The translations under genes were made by a program, and so were the position numbers. A model generated the notes under the pieces. That model saw nothing but the letters and a program-made list of their open reading frames with translations, did not search any database and was not told the origin of the DNA. Below are positions 52,912-61,354 of a DNA stretch of 64,000 bases, piece by piece. The stretch comes from Oryzisolibacter propanilivorax (GTDB lineage Bacteria; Pseudomonadota; Gammaproteobacteria; Burkholderiales; Burkholderiaceae_C): NCBI RefSeq assembly GCF_900103645.1, contig NZ_FNHP01000009.1, positions 62,001 through 126,000 of the forward strand. The letters are read 5' to 3'. Every line of letters starts with the position of its first letter. Within the stretch, counting starts at the first letter, position 1.

Positions 52912-52941
52912 AACCGGGAGCCGCATGGGCTCCCGGTTTTT
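52912..52941 (+). terminator. intrinsic terminator after radC
   Basis: AACCGGGAGCC/GGCTCCCGGTT with a 5-base loop, followed by TTT. It lies 9 bp past the radC stop. Confidence 0.8.
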
Positions 52942-52990
52942 CGTATGCCGTGGACAGCGTGCCATGGCATGGCACGAGACCGTTGCAGGA

Positions 52991-53170
52991 CTGGGGTGGG
53001 GCTGGCTTGCTGTTGCACCCAGCGTGCCACGCCGTTCTCGCCGTCAAGGTCGGCGCGCATCGGTGATGCGCTGGCGGCCTGGACGGCCGTCTTCGAACCT
53101 TGACCGCTGCGCTGCACCGTGACCCGGAGGCTGCGGGCAAACCCGCCCGGTATTTCTTCTGGAGTTCACC
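52991..53170 (+). repeat. duplicated leader module, copy B (before the DUF2958 gene)
   Basis: Counterpart of copy A. The order of shared blocks is kept, with small indels, up to CTGGAGTTCACC just before the ATG at 53171. Confidence 0.7.
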
Positions 53171-53518
53171 ATGAACGCACTCATCAACGACGCGCAGCGC
53201 GTGCTGCTGCTGGCCAACGGCCGCGAATCACTGCAGAACGCCGACTTCGATCCGGCGCCCGTGGTCAAGCTGTTCACGCCCGATGCGGGCGCGACCTGGC
53301 TGCTGACGGAGATCGATCCTGACGACCATGACCATGCCTTCGGTCTTTGCGACCTGGGCCTGGGCGCACCCGAACTGGGCTGGGTCAGTCTGCAGGAGCT
53401 GGCAACCGTGCGGGGACGGCTGGGATTGCCGGTCGAGCGTGATCTGCACTTTCGCGCTGAGAAGCGGCTGAGCGCCTACGCGCGTGATGCGCGGCTGGCC
53501 GGGCGGGTCGTCGTCTGA
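53171..53518 (+). CDS. DUF2958 domain-containing protein, copy 1
   Basis: 115 aa. Whole-length match to DUF2958: LANGRESL...PVVKLFTPDAGATWLLTEIDPDDHDHAFGLCDLGLGAPELGWVSLQELATVRGRLGLPVERDLHF. Common on Tn4371-like and related integrative elements, always near ParB/DUF932/DUF736 genes; function unknown. A diverged paralogue lies at 62463-62810. Confidence 0.88.
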   Translation: MNALINDAQRVLLLANGRESLQNADFDPAPVVKLFTPDAGATWLLTEIDPDDHDHAFGLCDLGLGAPELGWVSLQELATVRGRLGLPVERDLHFRAEKRLSAYARDARLAGRVVV

Positions 53519-53524
53519 CCCGCC

Positions 53525-53549
53525 ATCAGGGCGTCACCGACGCCCTGAT
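53525..53549. terminator. terminator-like hairpin between converging genes
   Basis: ATCAGGGCGTC/GACGCCCTGAT, an 11-bp perfect stem with a 3-base loop in the 33-bp gap between the DUF2958 gene and the minus-strand gene. No clear U-run. Confidence 0.6.
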
Positions 53550-53551
53550 CC

Positions 53552-54223
53552 TCAGGGTTTGAGCAGATCCGGCAGGCAGTCGGCGAATGCCGGCTGGACC
53601 TTGCTCATCGGCTTGGTGATGGCTTTATCGCCGGTGAGGACGGCCATCGTCATGGCGGTCATGGTGCTCAGGCCGTTCGAGTTGCGCAGCACCTGCAAGG
53701 CCAGGTGCATGGGGAAGCCATCGGCATTGCGTCGCAGGGGATGGATGCCGCCGTGCACGAACGAGTTCATGGCGTTCCAGGAGATGTCCTTGAAGTGGAC
53801 CAGCATCTGGTGGGCCGCTGCCGGCGTGTCCTGTCCGACGCGTTTGCCGATCTGATCGATCATGTCCTTTGCGCTGGGCAGGTTCTTGGCGGCCTGTTCG
53901 GCTTCCAGCGTGAGCGGGGCCGACAGCTTCTCGATCGCGGTCTCGGGGGCCGCATAGATGAGCCACATCGCGCGGGTCAGCGCTTCGAACTGCAGCCGCA
54001 TCAGGCCGGCAGCCGAGGTCGGCATGCCCAGCGCCATCAAGGCATGCAAGGCCGTGGCGTGTTCCATGGCGACCAGGCACATACCGAGAGCAGCTTCGCC
54101 GCGTGGAGAGCCGTCGAACTCGGCGTCGCCCAGCAGTTCGTTGAACCGTTCATGCAGGGCCTTCGAGCGCTGGAGCATGTGTTCCAGGGGATCGTCGGAA
54201 TCGGCGTGTTCTGTCTCGGACAT
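53552..54223 (-). CDS. hypothetical protein, probably DUF6988 family
   Basis: 223 aa from the ATG at 54223; the frame runs to 54502, but the extra part is Arg-rich noise. Mostly helical: ALGMCLVAMEHATALHALMALGMPTSAAGLMRLQFEALTRAMWLIYAA and WNAMNSFVHGGIHPLRR are its most distinctive blocks. The R/H-containing end (FVHGGIHP) recalls HEPN-like or DUF5677-type proteins near abortive infection genes. No signal or membrane helix is clear. It is the only minus-strand gene among plus-strand backbone genes. The family name is from memory of similar proteins. Confidence 0.65.
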   Translation of the reverse strand: MSETEHADSDDPLEHMLQRSKALHERFNELLGDAEFDGSPRGEAALGMCLVAMEHATALHALMALGMPTSAAGLMRLQFEALTRAMWLIYAAPETAIEKLSAPLTLEAEQAAKNLPSAKDMIDQIGKRVGQDTPAAAHQMLVHFKDISWNAMNSFVHGGIHPLRRNADGFPMHLALQVLRNSNGLSTMTAMTMAVLTGDKAITKPMSKVQPAFADCLPDLLKP

Positions 54224-54772
54224 GGCGTCATCGTAAAGGCCACTTTGCGTTCGGACGTCCCCGGCCCCCTGGGAGATGGCCGGTCGCGCTGTCGTGCGCG
54301 TGGCGCATCGAGCCTCGCTGCGCAAGTCTCGCCCGCTTCGGGCTTCCATCGTTCCCTCGCTCCGCTCGGCTGACGCCTCCGGCCCGGCTTGCAGCTTCGG
54401 GCCTGCGCGCTTCGCTTGCCGTGCGGTCGGCGTGCAGTGCGGCCGTTGCCTGGTGAGCCGTCTTTCCCTGACTCCATCACCTTCTTCGCGACGGTAGCCC
54501 ACGGCCCGGTGCCGTCAAGGCGCGCAGGGCCGTGTCCTCGGCTGTGCCTGCGGGCCGCACCCACCCTGCGCTTGTCTCCTTGACAGCCCCCGTCCGCGCG
54601 CTCCCTTTTGTCGCGGGCGATGAACTCAGGAATGACGGTGGCAACGAGGCCAACCGGGTTCTTCGTGCCGACCGCACCGAACAGCCACGAGGCTGGGCTC
54701 CGAATCTTGGAATCCGGTGTGCGGTTTCTTCAACAGCCAACGGACATCCGTTGATTTTTTCAGGAGAAAGAC
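54224..54772. other. intergenic leader of the DUF932 gene
   Basis: 549 bp without a convincing gene; it contains a copy of CTGCGCGCTTCGCTTGCC (54403-54420). The last part carries a small hairpin with a U-run just before the RBS of the DUF932 gene. Open frames here are GC-driven shadows. Confidence 0.6.
54738..54760 (+). terminator. hairpin with U-run just upstream of the DUF932 start (possible attenuator)
   Basis: CAACGG/CCGTTG with an ACAT loop, followed by ATTTTTT, then the RBS AGGAGA and the ATG at 54773. A short intrinsic terminator in a leader suggests attenuation. Confidence 0.45.
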
Positions 54773-55600
54773 ATGCAACTCGCCTCCCGCTTCGCTTCCC
54801 GTTCCCCGGTGCTGCGCTCCGAACACCCTTTGTCGGATGACCAGATCCGGGCCGTGGTGCCGTCCATCTTTGCCGACGCTCCCCATCAAAGCCGTTCGCA
54901 GCGTTACGCCTACATCCCCACCGCCGCCGTTCTCACCGAGTTGCGAAAGGAAGGGTTCCAGCCCTTCATGGTGGCGCAGACCCGCGTGCGCCAGGACGAC
55001 CGGCGCGACTTCACCAAGCACATGATCCGGCTGCGTCATGCCAACCAGATCAACGCCCGCGAAGCCAACGAAATCATCCTGCTGAACTCGCACGACGGCA
55101 CCAGCAGCTACCAGCTGCTGGCGGGCATGTTCCGCTTCGTCTGCCAAAACGGACTGGTGTGCGGCGACACCGTGGCCGATGTGCGCGTGCCGCACAAGGG
55201 CGACGTGGCAGGGCAGGTGATCGAGGGCGCCTATCAGGTGTTGGATGGCTTCGACCGGGCGCTGGCATCGCGCGAATCCATGCAGGCCATCTCGCTGGAT
55301 GCCGGGGAGTCGGAAGTGTTCGCACGCGCCGCGCTGGCCCTCAAGTACGACGACCCCGACAAGCCCGCACCTGTCACCGAAACCCAGGTGCTGGCCCCGC
55401 GCCGCTTCGACGACCGCCGCCCCGACCTGTGGAGCGTGTTCAACCGCACCCAGGAAAACCTCGTCAAGGGCGGATTGCAGGGCCGCGCCGCCAATGGCCG
55501 CAGGCAGCAGACCCGCCCGGTGCAGGGCATCGACCAGAACCTGCGCCTGAACCGCGCCCTGTGGCTGCTGGCCGATGGCATGCGCCAGCTCAAGGCCTGA
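54773..55600 (+). CDS. DUF932 domain-containing protein
   Basis: 275 aa. DUF932 signature: RYAYIPTAAVLTELRKEGFQPFMVAQTRVRQDDRRDFTKHMIRLRHAN and the central MFRFVCQNGLVCGD. Related to phage/plasmid 'LGT_TIGR03299'-like proteins and very common on integrative elements next to ParB. Function unknown; a role in element maintenance is only suggested by context. It has its own leader; the ParB-like gene follows after 107 bp. Confidence 0.9.
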   Translation: MQLASRFASRSPVLRSEHPLSDDQIRAVVPSIFADAPHQSRSQRYAYIPTAAVLTELRKEGFQPFMVAQTRVRQDDRRDFTKHMIRLRHANQINAREANEIILLNSHDGTSSYQLLAGMFRFVCQNGLVCGDTVADVRVPHKGDVAGQVIEGAYQVLDGFDRALASRESMQAISLDAGESEVFARAALALKYDDPDKPAPVTETQVLAPRRFDDRRPDLWSVFNRTQENLVKGGLQGRAANGRRQQTRPVQGIDQNLRLNRALWLLADGMRQLKA

Positions 55601-55707
55601 CGCCCACCGATTTTTCCCGGAGGGGCTCGGCCCCTCCATGCCTTCCCTCGTGTTTGCTGTTTCCGTCCTTTTCGTTCTTTCTGTTCTCTCACCGTAGGAG
55701 TTTCATC

Positions 55708-57732
55708 ATGAATGCCATCACCCATCCAGAAGCCCAGGCCCTCCACACCGCTGCGGCCAGTGCCGTCATCCCGGCGCAGCCCGCGCAGCACATGCTGCTG
55801 GTGCTGCTGTCGCATCTGCGCCCCTCGCGCCGCAACGTGCGCAAGACGGCCGGGCCGTCCATCGATGCGCTGGCCGCGAGCATCGAGCGCGTGGGCTTGC
55901 TGCAAAACCTGACCGTGACGCTGGCCCCCGATGGTGTGCATTACGAAGTGGTGGCCGGTGGCCGCCGCCTTGCCGCCCTCAAGCTGCTGGCCAAGAGACA
56001 CCGCATCGCCCGGGATTGGCCGGTGCCGTGCCTGCAGGTGCAGGATGCCAGCGCCCGCACCGCGAGCCTGACCGAGAACGTGCAGCGCGAGGCCATGCAC
56101 CCGGCCGACCAGTTCGAGGCCTTCGCCGCGCTGGTGGCCGAGGGCCGGCCCGTCGAGGACATCGCGGCAGACTTCGCCGTCACGCCGCTGGTGGTGGAGC
56201 GCCGCCTGAAGCTGGCGAATGTCTCGCAGCGCCTGATGGCCGACTACCGCGCCGACGCGGTGAGCCTGGACCAGTTGATGGCGCTGGCGATCACGGACGA
56301 CCATGGCGCGCAGGAGGCGGCGTTCTACGGCGCGCCGCAATGGCAGCGCAGCCCGCTGGCTCTGCGCGAGCGGCTGACCGAGCGCGAGACGGGCGCGGCC
56401 GATGCGCTGGTGCGCTTCATTGGGCTGGCGGCCTACGAGCAGGCGGGCGGCAGCATCCGCCGCGACCTCTTCGCCGAAGGGGATGCGGGCGTGTACGTGA
56501 CCGACACCGCATTGCTGGAAACGCTGGTGCGCGAGAAGCTGCAGGTGCAGGCCGAGGCCGTGCGCGCGGAGGGCTGGGCCTGGGTCGAGGCCGTGCCCAG
56601 CGCCACCCATGCCGACCTGCAGGCATTCCAGCGTGCACCGAGGGAGCGGCGCAGCCCGACCCGGCGCGAGGCCCAGCGCATCGAGAAACTGCAGGCGCGG
56701 ATGCAAGCCATTGGCGAGGCCGTGGATGCGGCGATGGACGCCGACGACCAGGACAAGGCCGAGGTGTTGGAAGAAGAAGGCGAACGCCTGGGCGAGCAAC
56801 TGCAGGCGCTGGAAGCGGGCTTGCTGGACTGCGCCCCGAGCGTGAAGGCCGCAGCGGGCGCCATCGTCACCATCGACCGGCAGGGGGAACCCGTGATCCA
56901 TCGCGGGCTGCTGCGCGAGGCCGAGGCCCGGGCGCTGCGCACGCTGGGGCGGCTGCGGCTGGGTCAGGCGCTGGGTAGCGTGGAAGGCGCCGACACGAAC
57001 GAGGGCGAGGATGGCGAGGCACCCCCGGCCGCGACCGTCTCCGACCGGCTGGCGCAGCGCCTGAGCGCGCACCGCACAGCCGCGCTGCAGGTCGAGGTGG
57101 CCCGGCACCCGCAGGCGGCATTGGCCGCGCTGATGCATGGCATGGTGCAGACCGTTTTGCAGGATCGCCACTATGGCCCCGGTCGCGATTCATTGCCGCT
57201 GGGCGTGCGCCTGACCGTGCAGGATCGGCTGGACACCCTGGCCCCCGATCTGCCGGAGTCGCCTGCCGCTGGCGCGCTGCGCGAGGTTCGGCAGGCATGG
57301 GCCGGGAAGCTTCCCGAGGACAGTGCCGCACGGTTCGCCGCGCTGCTGGCGATGCCGCAGGATGAACTGGTGCGGCTGCTGGCGGTGTGCGTGGCTGCGA
57401 CGGTGGACGTGGTGACGCCGCGTGCCACACCGCACCCACCCGGCGCGGAACTGGCGCAGGCTGTGGGGCTGGACATGGCCGCGTGGTGGAAGCCGACCGC
57501 CGAGGGGTATTTCAAGCACGTTTCCAAGGCCGTGATCCTGGAGGCCGTGGGGCAGTTCGCGCCGGCGCATGCGGCCCGGCTGGCGAAGCTCAAGAAGACC
57601 GACATCGCCAGCGAAGCCGATCGGCTGGTGGAGGGGACGGGGTGGATGCCTGCGATGCTCAAGGCCGAAGGCGCGGGCGACAGCGAGCAGGACGCCGCTG
57701 CACCGGCCGAAGGTGAGGTGCTGTCTACCTGA
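55708..57732 (+). CDS. large ParB/RepB/Spo0J-family protein
   Basis: 674 aa from the ATG at 55708. N-terminal ParB nuclease-like domain (about 30-130) with SRRNVRKTAGPSIDALAASIERVGLLQNLTV, VVAGGRRLAALKLL and ENVQREAMHPADQFEAF. An HTH region follows (about 140-190). A long acidic/helical central part (about 290-420) and a C-terminal domain unique to element-borne ParBs complete it. No ParA lies beside it, so a partition or transcription-regulating role is uncertain. Confidence 0.88.
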   Translation: MNAITHPEAQALHTAAASAVIPAQPAQHMLLVLLSHLRPSRRNVRKTAGPSIDALAASIERVGLLQNLTVTLAPDGVHYEVVAGGRRLAALKLLAKRHRIARDWPVPCLQVQDASARTASLTENVQREAMHPADQFEAFAALVAEGRPVEDIAADFAVTPLVVERRLKLANVSQRLMADYRADAVSLDQLMALAITDDHGAQEAAFYGAPQWQRSPLALRERLTERETGAADALVRFIGLAAYEQAGGSIRRDLFAEGDAGVYVTDTALLETLVREKLQVQAEAVRAEGWAWVEAVPSATHADLQAFQRAPRERRSPTRREAQRIEKLQARMQAIGEAVDAAMDADDQDKAEVLEEEGERLGEQLQALEAGLLDCAPSVKAAAGAIVTIDRQGEPVIHRGLLREAEARALRTLGRLRLGQALGSVEGADTNEGEDGEAPPAATVSDRLAQRLSAHRTAALQVEVARHPQAALAALMHGMVQTVLQDRHYGPGRDSLPLGVRLTVQDRLDTLAPDLPESPAAGALREVRQAWAGKLPEDSAARFAALLAMPQDELVRLLAVCVAATVDVVTPRATPHPPGAELAQAVGLDMAAWWKPTAEGYFKHVSKAVILEAVGQFAPAHAARLAKLKKTDIASEADRLVEGTGWMPAMLKAEGAGDSEQDAAAPAEGEVLST

Positions 57733-57882
57733 TCGGCCCCATGCCCTGGCAGGCCCGGCCTTCGGTCGGGGCCTGCCTTCAAATCCAGGCGCGGCGGTGG
57801 CCGCGCCCGGTTTCACCGCCAATCCAAGACTGCCACGCCACCGCCTTCGCGGTGCTCAGACGGCGGCGCATGCATATAGTTG

Positions 57883-57913
57883 TTGACTTAGAGCGTGCTC
57901 TAACTTCTAGGAT
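57883..57913 (+). promoter_or_regulatory. MerR-type promoter/operator
   Basis: TTGACT (57883-57888), a 19-bp spacer, then TAGGAT (57908-57913). The spacer contains the palindrome TTAGAGC-GT-GCTCTAA (57888-57903). An overlong 19-bp spacer with a central dyad is the hallmark of MerR-activated promoters. The expected start of transcription coincides with the GTG start codon at 57920. Confidence 0.8.
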
Positions 57914-57919
57914 CATCCC

Positions 57920-58369
57920 GTGGAATCTCAACTGAGCATTGATGAAGTCGCCAAGCGCACGGGCCTGACGGCCTACACCCTGCGCTACTACGAGCGCATC
58001 GGCTTGATCGCCCCTGTCGGTCGTGCGGCTGGGGGCCAGCGGCGCTACGCGGCATCGGATATGGCTTGGATTGAATTCCTGCTGCGTTTGCGGACGACGC
58101 ATATGCCCATTGGCAAGATGCAGGCGTTCGCAAAGTTACGCGGCGCTGGGGACTCGACGGTGCCGGATCGTCGCCAGATGCTGGAGGAACACCTGACGGA
58201 CGTTCTTGCAGAGATCGAAGCGATGCGGCAATCCGCAGATGCTTTGCAGGCGAAGATCGAGCACTACCGCTCGTTGGCGCAGTCCTTGGCGTCGGATTCA
58301 ATCTCTGATGAAGGACGTGCTGATGAACATCGAAAACCGCTACGAACGCGGACTCGCAAAACTGCGTGA
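57920..58369 (+). CDS. MerR-family transcriptional regulator
   Basis: 149 aa from the GTG at 57920. MerR winged HTH SIDEVAKRTGLTAYTLRYYERIGLI at residues 6-30, then RRYAASDMAWIEFLLRLRTTHMPIGKMQAF and a coiled coil (about 85-125). No metal-binding cysteines, so it belongs to the organic-effector or oxidative-stress group (like AdhR/YwnA types). No room for an RBS remains if transcription starts at the predicted site, so leaderless translation is likely. It overlaps the next gene by 47 bp. Confidence 0.88.
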   Translation: MESQLSIDEVAKRTGLTAYTLRYYERIGLIAPVGRAAGGQRRYAASDMAWIEFLLRLRTTHMPIGKMQAFAKLRGAGDSTVPDRRQMLEEHLTDVLAEIEAMRQSADALQAKIEHYRSLAQSLASDSISDEGRADEHRKPLRTRTRKTA

Positions 58370-58706
58370 GATCGACGGCGAGGCCGGCGAGCGCGTCGTG
58401 CAAAGCCTGGAGGGCATTGCCCCCGACTTTGCGCGCTACCTGATCGAGTTTCCCTTCGGCGACGTGTATTCCCGTCCCGGCCTCGACCTGAAAAGCCGCG
58501 AAATCGCGGTGGTCGCTGCACTGACCGCGCTGGGCAATGCGGCGCCCCAGCTCAAGGTGCATATCCAGGCGGCTCTCAATGTGGGGGTGACACGCGATGA
58601 AGTCGTCGAGACCATCATGCAGATGGCCGTCTATGCGGGGTTTCCTGCTGCCTTGAACGGGCTATCGGCCGCCAAGGAAGTGTTTGCGCAAGGGGATGCC
58701 CGATGA
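58323..58706 (+). CDS. carboxymuconolactone decarboxylase family protein
   Basis: 127 aa from the ATG at 58323; an in-frame ATG at 58308 is possible. CMD fold: DLKSREIAVVAALTALGNAAPQLKVHIQAALNVGVTRDEVVETIMQMAVYAGFPAALNGL. The AhpD-like CxxC is absent, so a peroxidase-type role is unlikely. In MerR operons such genes often deal with reactive carbonyl or aromatic compounds, but the substrate cannot be deduced. ATGA overlap with the next gene. Confidence 0.88.
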   Translation: MNIENRYERGLAKLREIDGEAGERVVQSLEGIAPDFARYLIEFPFGDVYSRPGLDLKSREIAVVAALTALGNAAPQLKVHIQAALNVGVTRDEVVETIMQMAVYAGFPAALNGLSAAKEVFAQGDAR

Positions 58707-59536
58707 AGCGAATCATTTCCTATGCGGGCTTGGTTCTGGGGGTTGCCGGTGCCGCCATGCCAGCAAGCGCCGCGCAAGCAGATGCAATACCCAGGACCCA
58801 GGTGGCCGAGCGGCAGCAGCCCATCCTCATCCATGACGGATTGAGTTCGCCCGTCGGCATGGCCCATGACGACGGCGGCAATCTGTACGTGGCCAACTGG
58901 TCGGCTGGCACGGTTCTGAGATTCGCGCCGGACGGGCGTCGCAGCGTCTTTGCCGATGGGCTGAGTGGCCCGTCGGGACTTGCCATCTCGCGGGCGGGCG
59001 ACATCTATGTGGCTTCCTACAGCGAGGATTTGGTCTGGCGCTTCACGCCGAGCGGAAAGCGAAGCGTCTTTGTGCGGGGACTGGCGACGCCTGCGGGTTT
59101 GTCCTTTGATGCGAAGGGACGACTGTTGATCGCCAACCGGCGAACCCACCAGATTCTGGCCGCGCATCCGAATGGAAAGATCGACGTGGCAGCCGAAGGG
59201 CTGCAAACGCCAGTGGGCGCAGTCGAACTTCCCAACGGTGACATTCTGGTGAGCAACATCGCTGGAGGTATTTCTCTGGTGTCGGGCCGCCTGCAGGCCC
59301 GCACCATCAACGCTGATCTGGCAAGCCCCGGTCCAGGCATCGTGCGGTCAGGTGCCGATGCGGCCTATGTCGTGGACTACGGAGGTACGACCATCAGCAA
59401 AGTGGATCGCAACGGCAGGCGAACGGTGATTGCCGATGGTCTGAGCAGCCCTGTGGGCCTGGCACTCGCGCCCGATGGCAGCCTGGTGGTGGCGACCTGG
59501 GGGGCGAATTCAGTTTTCCGCATTGGGCGGCCGTAA
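58703..59536 (+). CDS. secreted SMP-30/NHL-type beta-propeller protein
   Basis: 277 aa with a Sec signal peptide (residues 1-24, cut after ASA). Six or so repeat units of the pattern DGLSSPVGMAHDDGGNLYVANWSAGTVLRFAPDGRRSVFADGL follow, i.e. NHL/SMP-30-like blades. A periplasmic gluconolactonase-like hydrolase or binding protein is the likely class. Third gene of the MerR-controlled operon. Confidence 0.85.
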   Translation: MKRIISYAGLVLGVAGAAMPASAAQADAIPRTQVAERQQPILIHDGLSSPVGMAHDDGGNLYVANWSAGTVLRFAPDGRRSVFADGLSGPSGLAISRAGDIYVASYSEDLVWRFTPSGKRSVFVRGLATPAGLSFDAKGRLLIANRRTHQILAAHPNGKIDVAAEGLQTPVGAVELPNGDILVSNIAGGISLVSGRLQARTINADLASPGPGIVRSGADAAYVVDYGGTTISKVDRNGRRTVIADGLSSPVGLALAPDGSLVVATWGANSVFRIGRP

Positions 59537-60358
59537 GCACATCACCACGATGGGTCGCGAAGCAAGCAGAGGTTGAGCGTGCCGGCGCGTTGCGCCGTCG
59601 GGCTTTGCGGGCTGCGCCCCGTGCCGTCTTCGTCGTCACGGCCATTCGGCTCCAATCCCTCACGCCTTCGCGCCTGCGGCGCTGCGCGCTTCGCTTGCCT
59701 CCAGGGGATCGGCACAAGGCCCATCCCCGCCGCGCGGGCTTGGCGCCCCTTGGATACCGCCGAACCGGCATCGCCGGATCGGCAGGTTCAGCGCCCCTCC
59801 GCTACGGGCTGGGTGCGGCAGGTACGCCTTGGCTTGCTGCGGCAGGTTGCACGGATGCGTGCCGTCCTCGACGCTGGCGGTTCCTGCCTATCACGTCACG
59901 AAGGACTCACGGACATCCCGCCCGGCATCGCCATGGAGATTCCACGCCACGCCTCAAGGCCGGCGCCACACGGTGCGGCAGGGGCGTTCTCGCTTGTCGT
60001 CGGGTGGTTGACCTGGCGCGCGTCAGCGGGCGAGCCGGAGAAGCCTTCGTGCGGGGATGCCGAGTCGGCCCTGTCTCCTTTCGGAGCGGTTCGGCCCAAG
60101 GCGTCCTTGTGTTGTTGTGAATCCTGGCGGTGGCACGGCTGCGCCTCGGGCTTCATGGCCGCAACCGTCCGCCGAAACCAATTTCCCCTGCTTTGTCACT
60201 GCGTTCGGCGCATTCCTCGCGGAGCCAAATTGTTGTCGCCTTCCGGTTCTCCACTGCGTTGCGACCGCAGGCGGTGCAGCCCGCCCGTCCCCCGCCGGCC
60301 GGATCACAACAAGGACGCGATGGGCGCGAACCTTGTTCAACCGAAAAGGAGTTTCATC
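59537..60358. other. long intergenic leader of the DUF736 gene
   Basis: 822 bp with no gene that could be supported. Several frames are open across it only because of high GC; the one in frame with the DUF736 gene has no family features before the DUF736 start. It contains a copy of CTGCGCGCTTCGCTTGCC (59682-59699) and the block GCGGGCTGCGCCCCG shared with the radC leader. Confidence 0.6.
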
Positions 60359-60673
60359 ATGGCCAACATCGGCACCTTCACCGCAGACAAAGACGGCTTC
60401 ACCGGCACGCTTCGCACCCTGACGCTCAATGTCAAGGTCAAGCTGGTTCCCAACGACAAGGGCAACAGCGAGAACGCCCCCGACTACCGCCTGCAATCGA
60501 GCAGTCACGATATCGGCGCGGCGTGGAGGAAGACCAGCGAGGCTGGGCGGGAGTACCTGTCCGTGACCCTGGATGACCCTTCGTTCCCTGCTGCGGTCTA
60601 TGCCCGCCTGATCGAAGGCGAGGACGGAACTCACGACCTGATCTGGTCGCGCAGCAAACCACAGGCCGCCTGA
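60359..60673 (+). CDS. DUF736 domain-containing protein
   Basis: 104 aa. Full DUF736: [78 protein letters not shown] hallmark small protein of alpha- and beta-proteobacterial integrative elements and plasmids, resembling a single-stranded DNA-binding OB-like fold by some reports; function unproven. RBS AAGGAG precedes the ATG, and a 22-bp perfect hairpin starts right after the stop. Confidence 0.92.
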   Translation: MANIGTFTADKDGFTGTLRTLTLNVKVKLVPNDKGNSENAPDYRLQSSSHDIGAAWRKTSEAGREYLSVTLDDPSFPAAVYARLIEGEDGTHDLIWSRSKPQAA

Positions 60674-60720
60674 CATTCAACCCTGCGCCCCGCCCTGTGG
60701 GCGGGGCGCAGGGTTGAATG
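60674..60720. repeat. 22-bp perfect palindromic hairpin after the DUF736 gene
   Basis: The arm CATTCAACCCTGCGCCCCGC+CC (60674-60695) and its exact inverse (60699-60720) are separated by only TGT. No T-run follows, so it is not a standard intrinsic terminator, although a very GC-rich stem could still stop polymerase. It begins at the base after the stop codon. Confidence 0.85.
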
Positions 60721-60778
60721 GAGCAAACGCTACACGGCGGCAGGGAGCCCGTATGGTTTGATGTGCGCCTGAGATAGG

Positions 60779-61354
60779 CTACTCGCGTACCACGCCATAA
60801 ATCCCGCCGCCCATGCGCCCAAATGGGTTGTCCTTGTAGCCGCAGGCGGCGTGCAACTCCCTCACAAGCATCTCCACATCTTCGATCGCATGTCTCGCGT
60901 TCTCGATCGTGGCAAAGGCTTTCCAGTCCGACTCGCTCACGATTTGAGGCAAGCGCGGAACATCGGCATCAATCAGCATCGACACGTCCTCAGTGACTGT
61001 CTTGCCGTGCGCCATGCGATCACGGAAAGCGAAGAGTTGCACGAGCGTGACGTAGGGGCGGCGAGCGTAGTCGAATTCGAGGTTGGCGGACCGCGCAAAC
61101 GTCTCAAACTTCTGCCGTTTGCTGCGCCTTCGCTCAATTTCATCCCAGTCGCTATGCCGCAACTTGCCGAGATGATTGAGATAGGCCTCGAGCGTGAAGG
61201 CACAGTAGATGAGTGCGCTCGTGAGCGTGTAGAGTTGGCCCTCGCTCGTCCTCTCGGCCAACTCCAGCATGTGTTTCGCGCCGATGTGCGTGTAGACGAA
61301 CGTGATCGTCGTCTGCCTTCCTCTGACGCGTGCGCGTGCGCCGTTCTCGGTCAT
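60779..61354 (-). CDS. HEPN-like protein
   Basis: 191 aa. Helical throughout. The motif RDRMAH (Arg111-x4-His116) followed by GK is the RX4-6H signature of HEPN ribonuclease-type proteins. The N-terminal helix LTSALIYCAFTLEAYLNHLG is also HEPN-like. The start overlaps the stop of the upstream partner by 4 bp (ATGA). HEPN proteins near mobile elements are often toxins of defence systems, but other HEPN-like proteins are not. Function is inferred from the motif only. Confidence 0.55.
   Translation of the reverse strand: MTENGARARVRGRQTTITFVYTHIGAKHMLELAERTSEGQLYTLTSALIYCAFTLEAYLNHLGKLRHSDWDEIERRRSKRQKFETFARSANLEFDYARRPYVTLVQLFAFRDRMAHGKTVTEDVSMLIDADVPRLPQIVSESDWKAFATIENARHAIEDVEMLVRELHAACGYKDNPFGRMGGGIYGVVRE

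Noticed and set aside
59573-60358. upstream part of the frame that contains the DUF736 gene
   Set aside because: The frame is open by composition; DUF736 proteins begin at MANIGTF, which has its own RBS.
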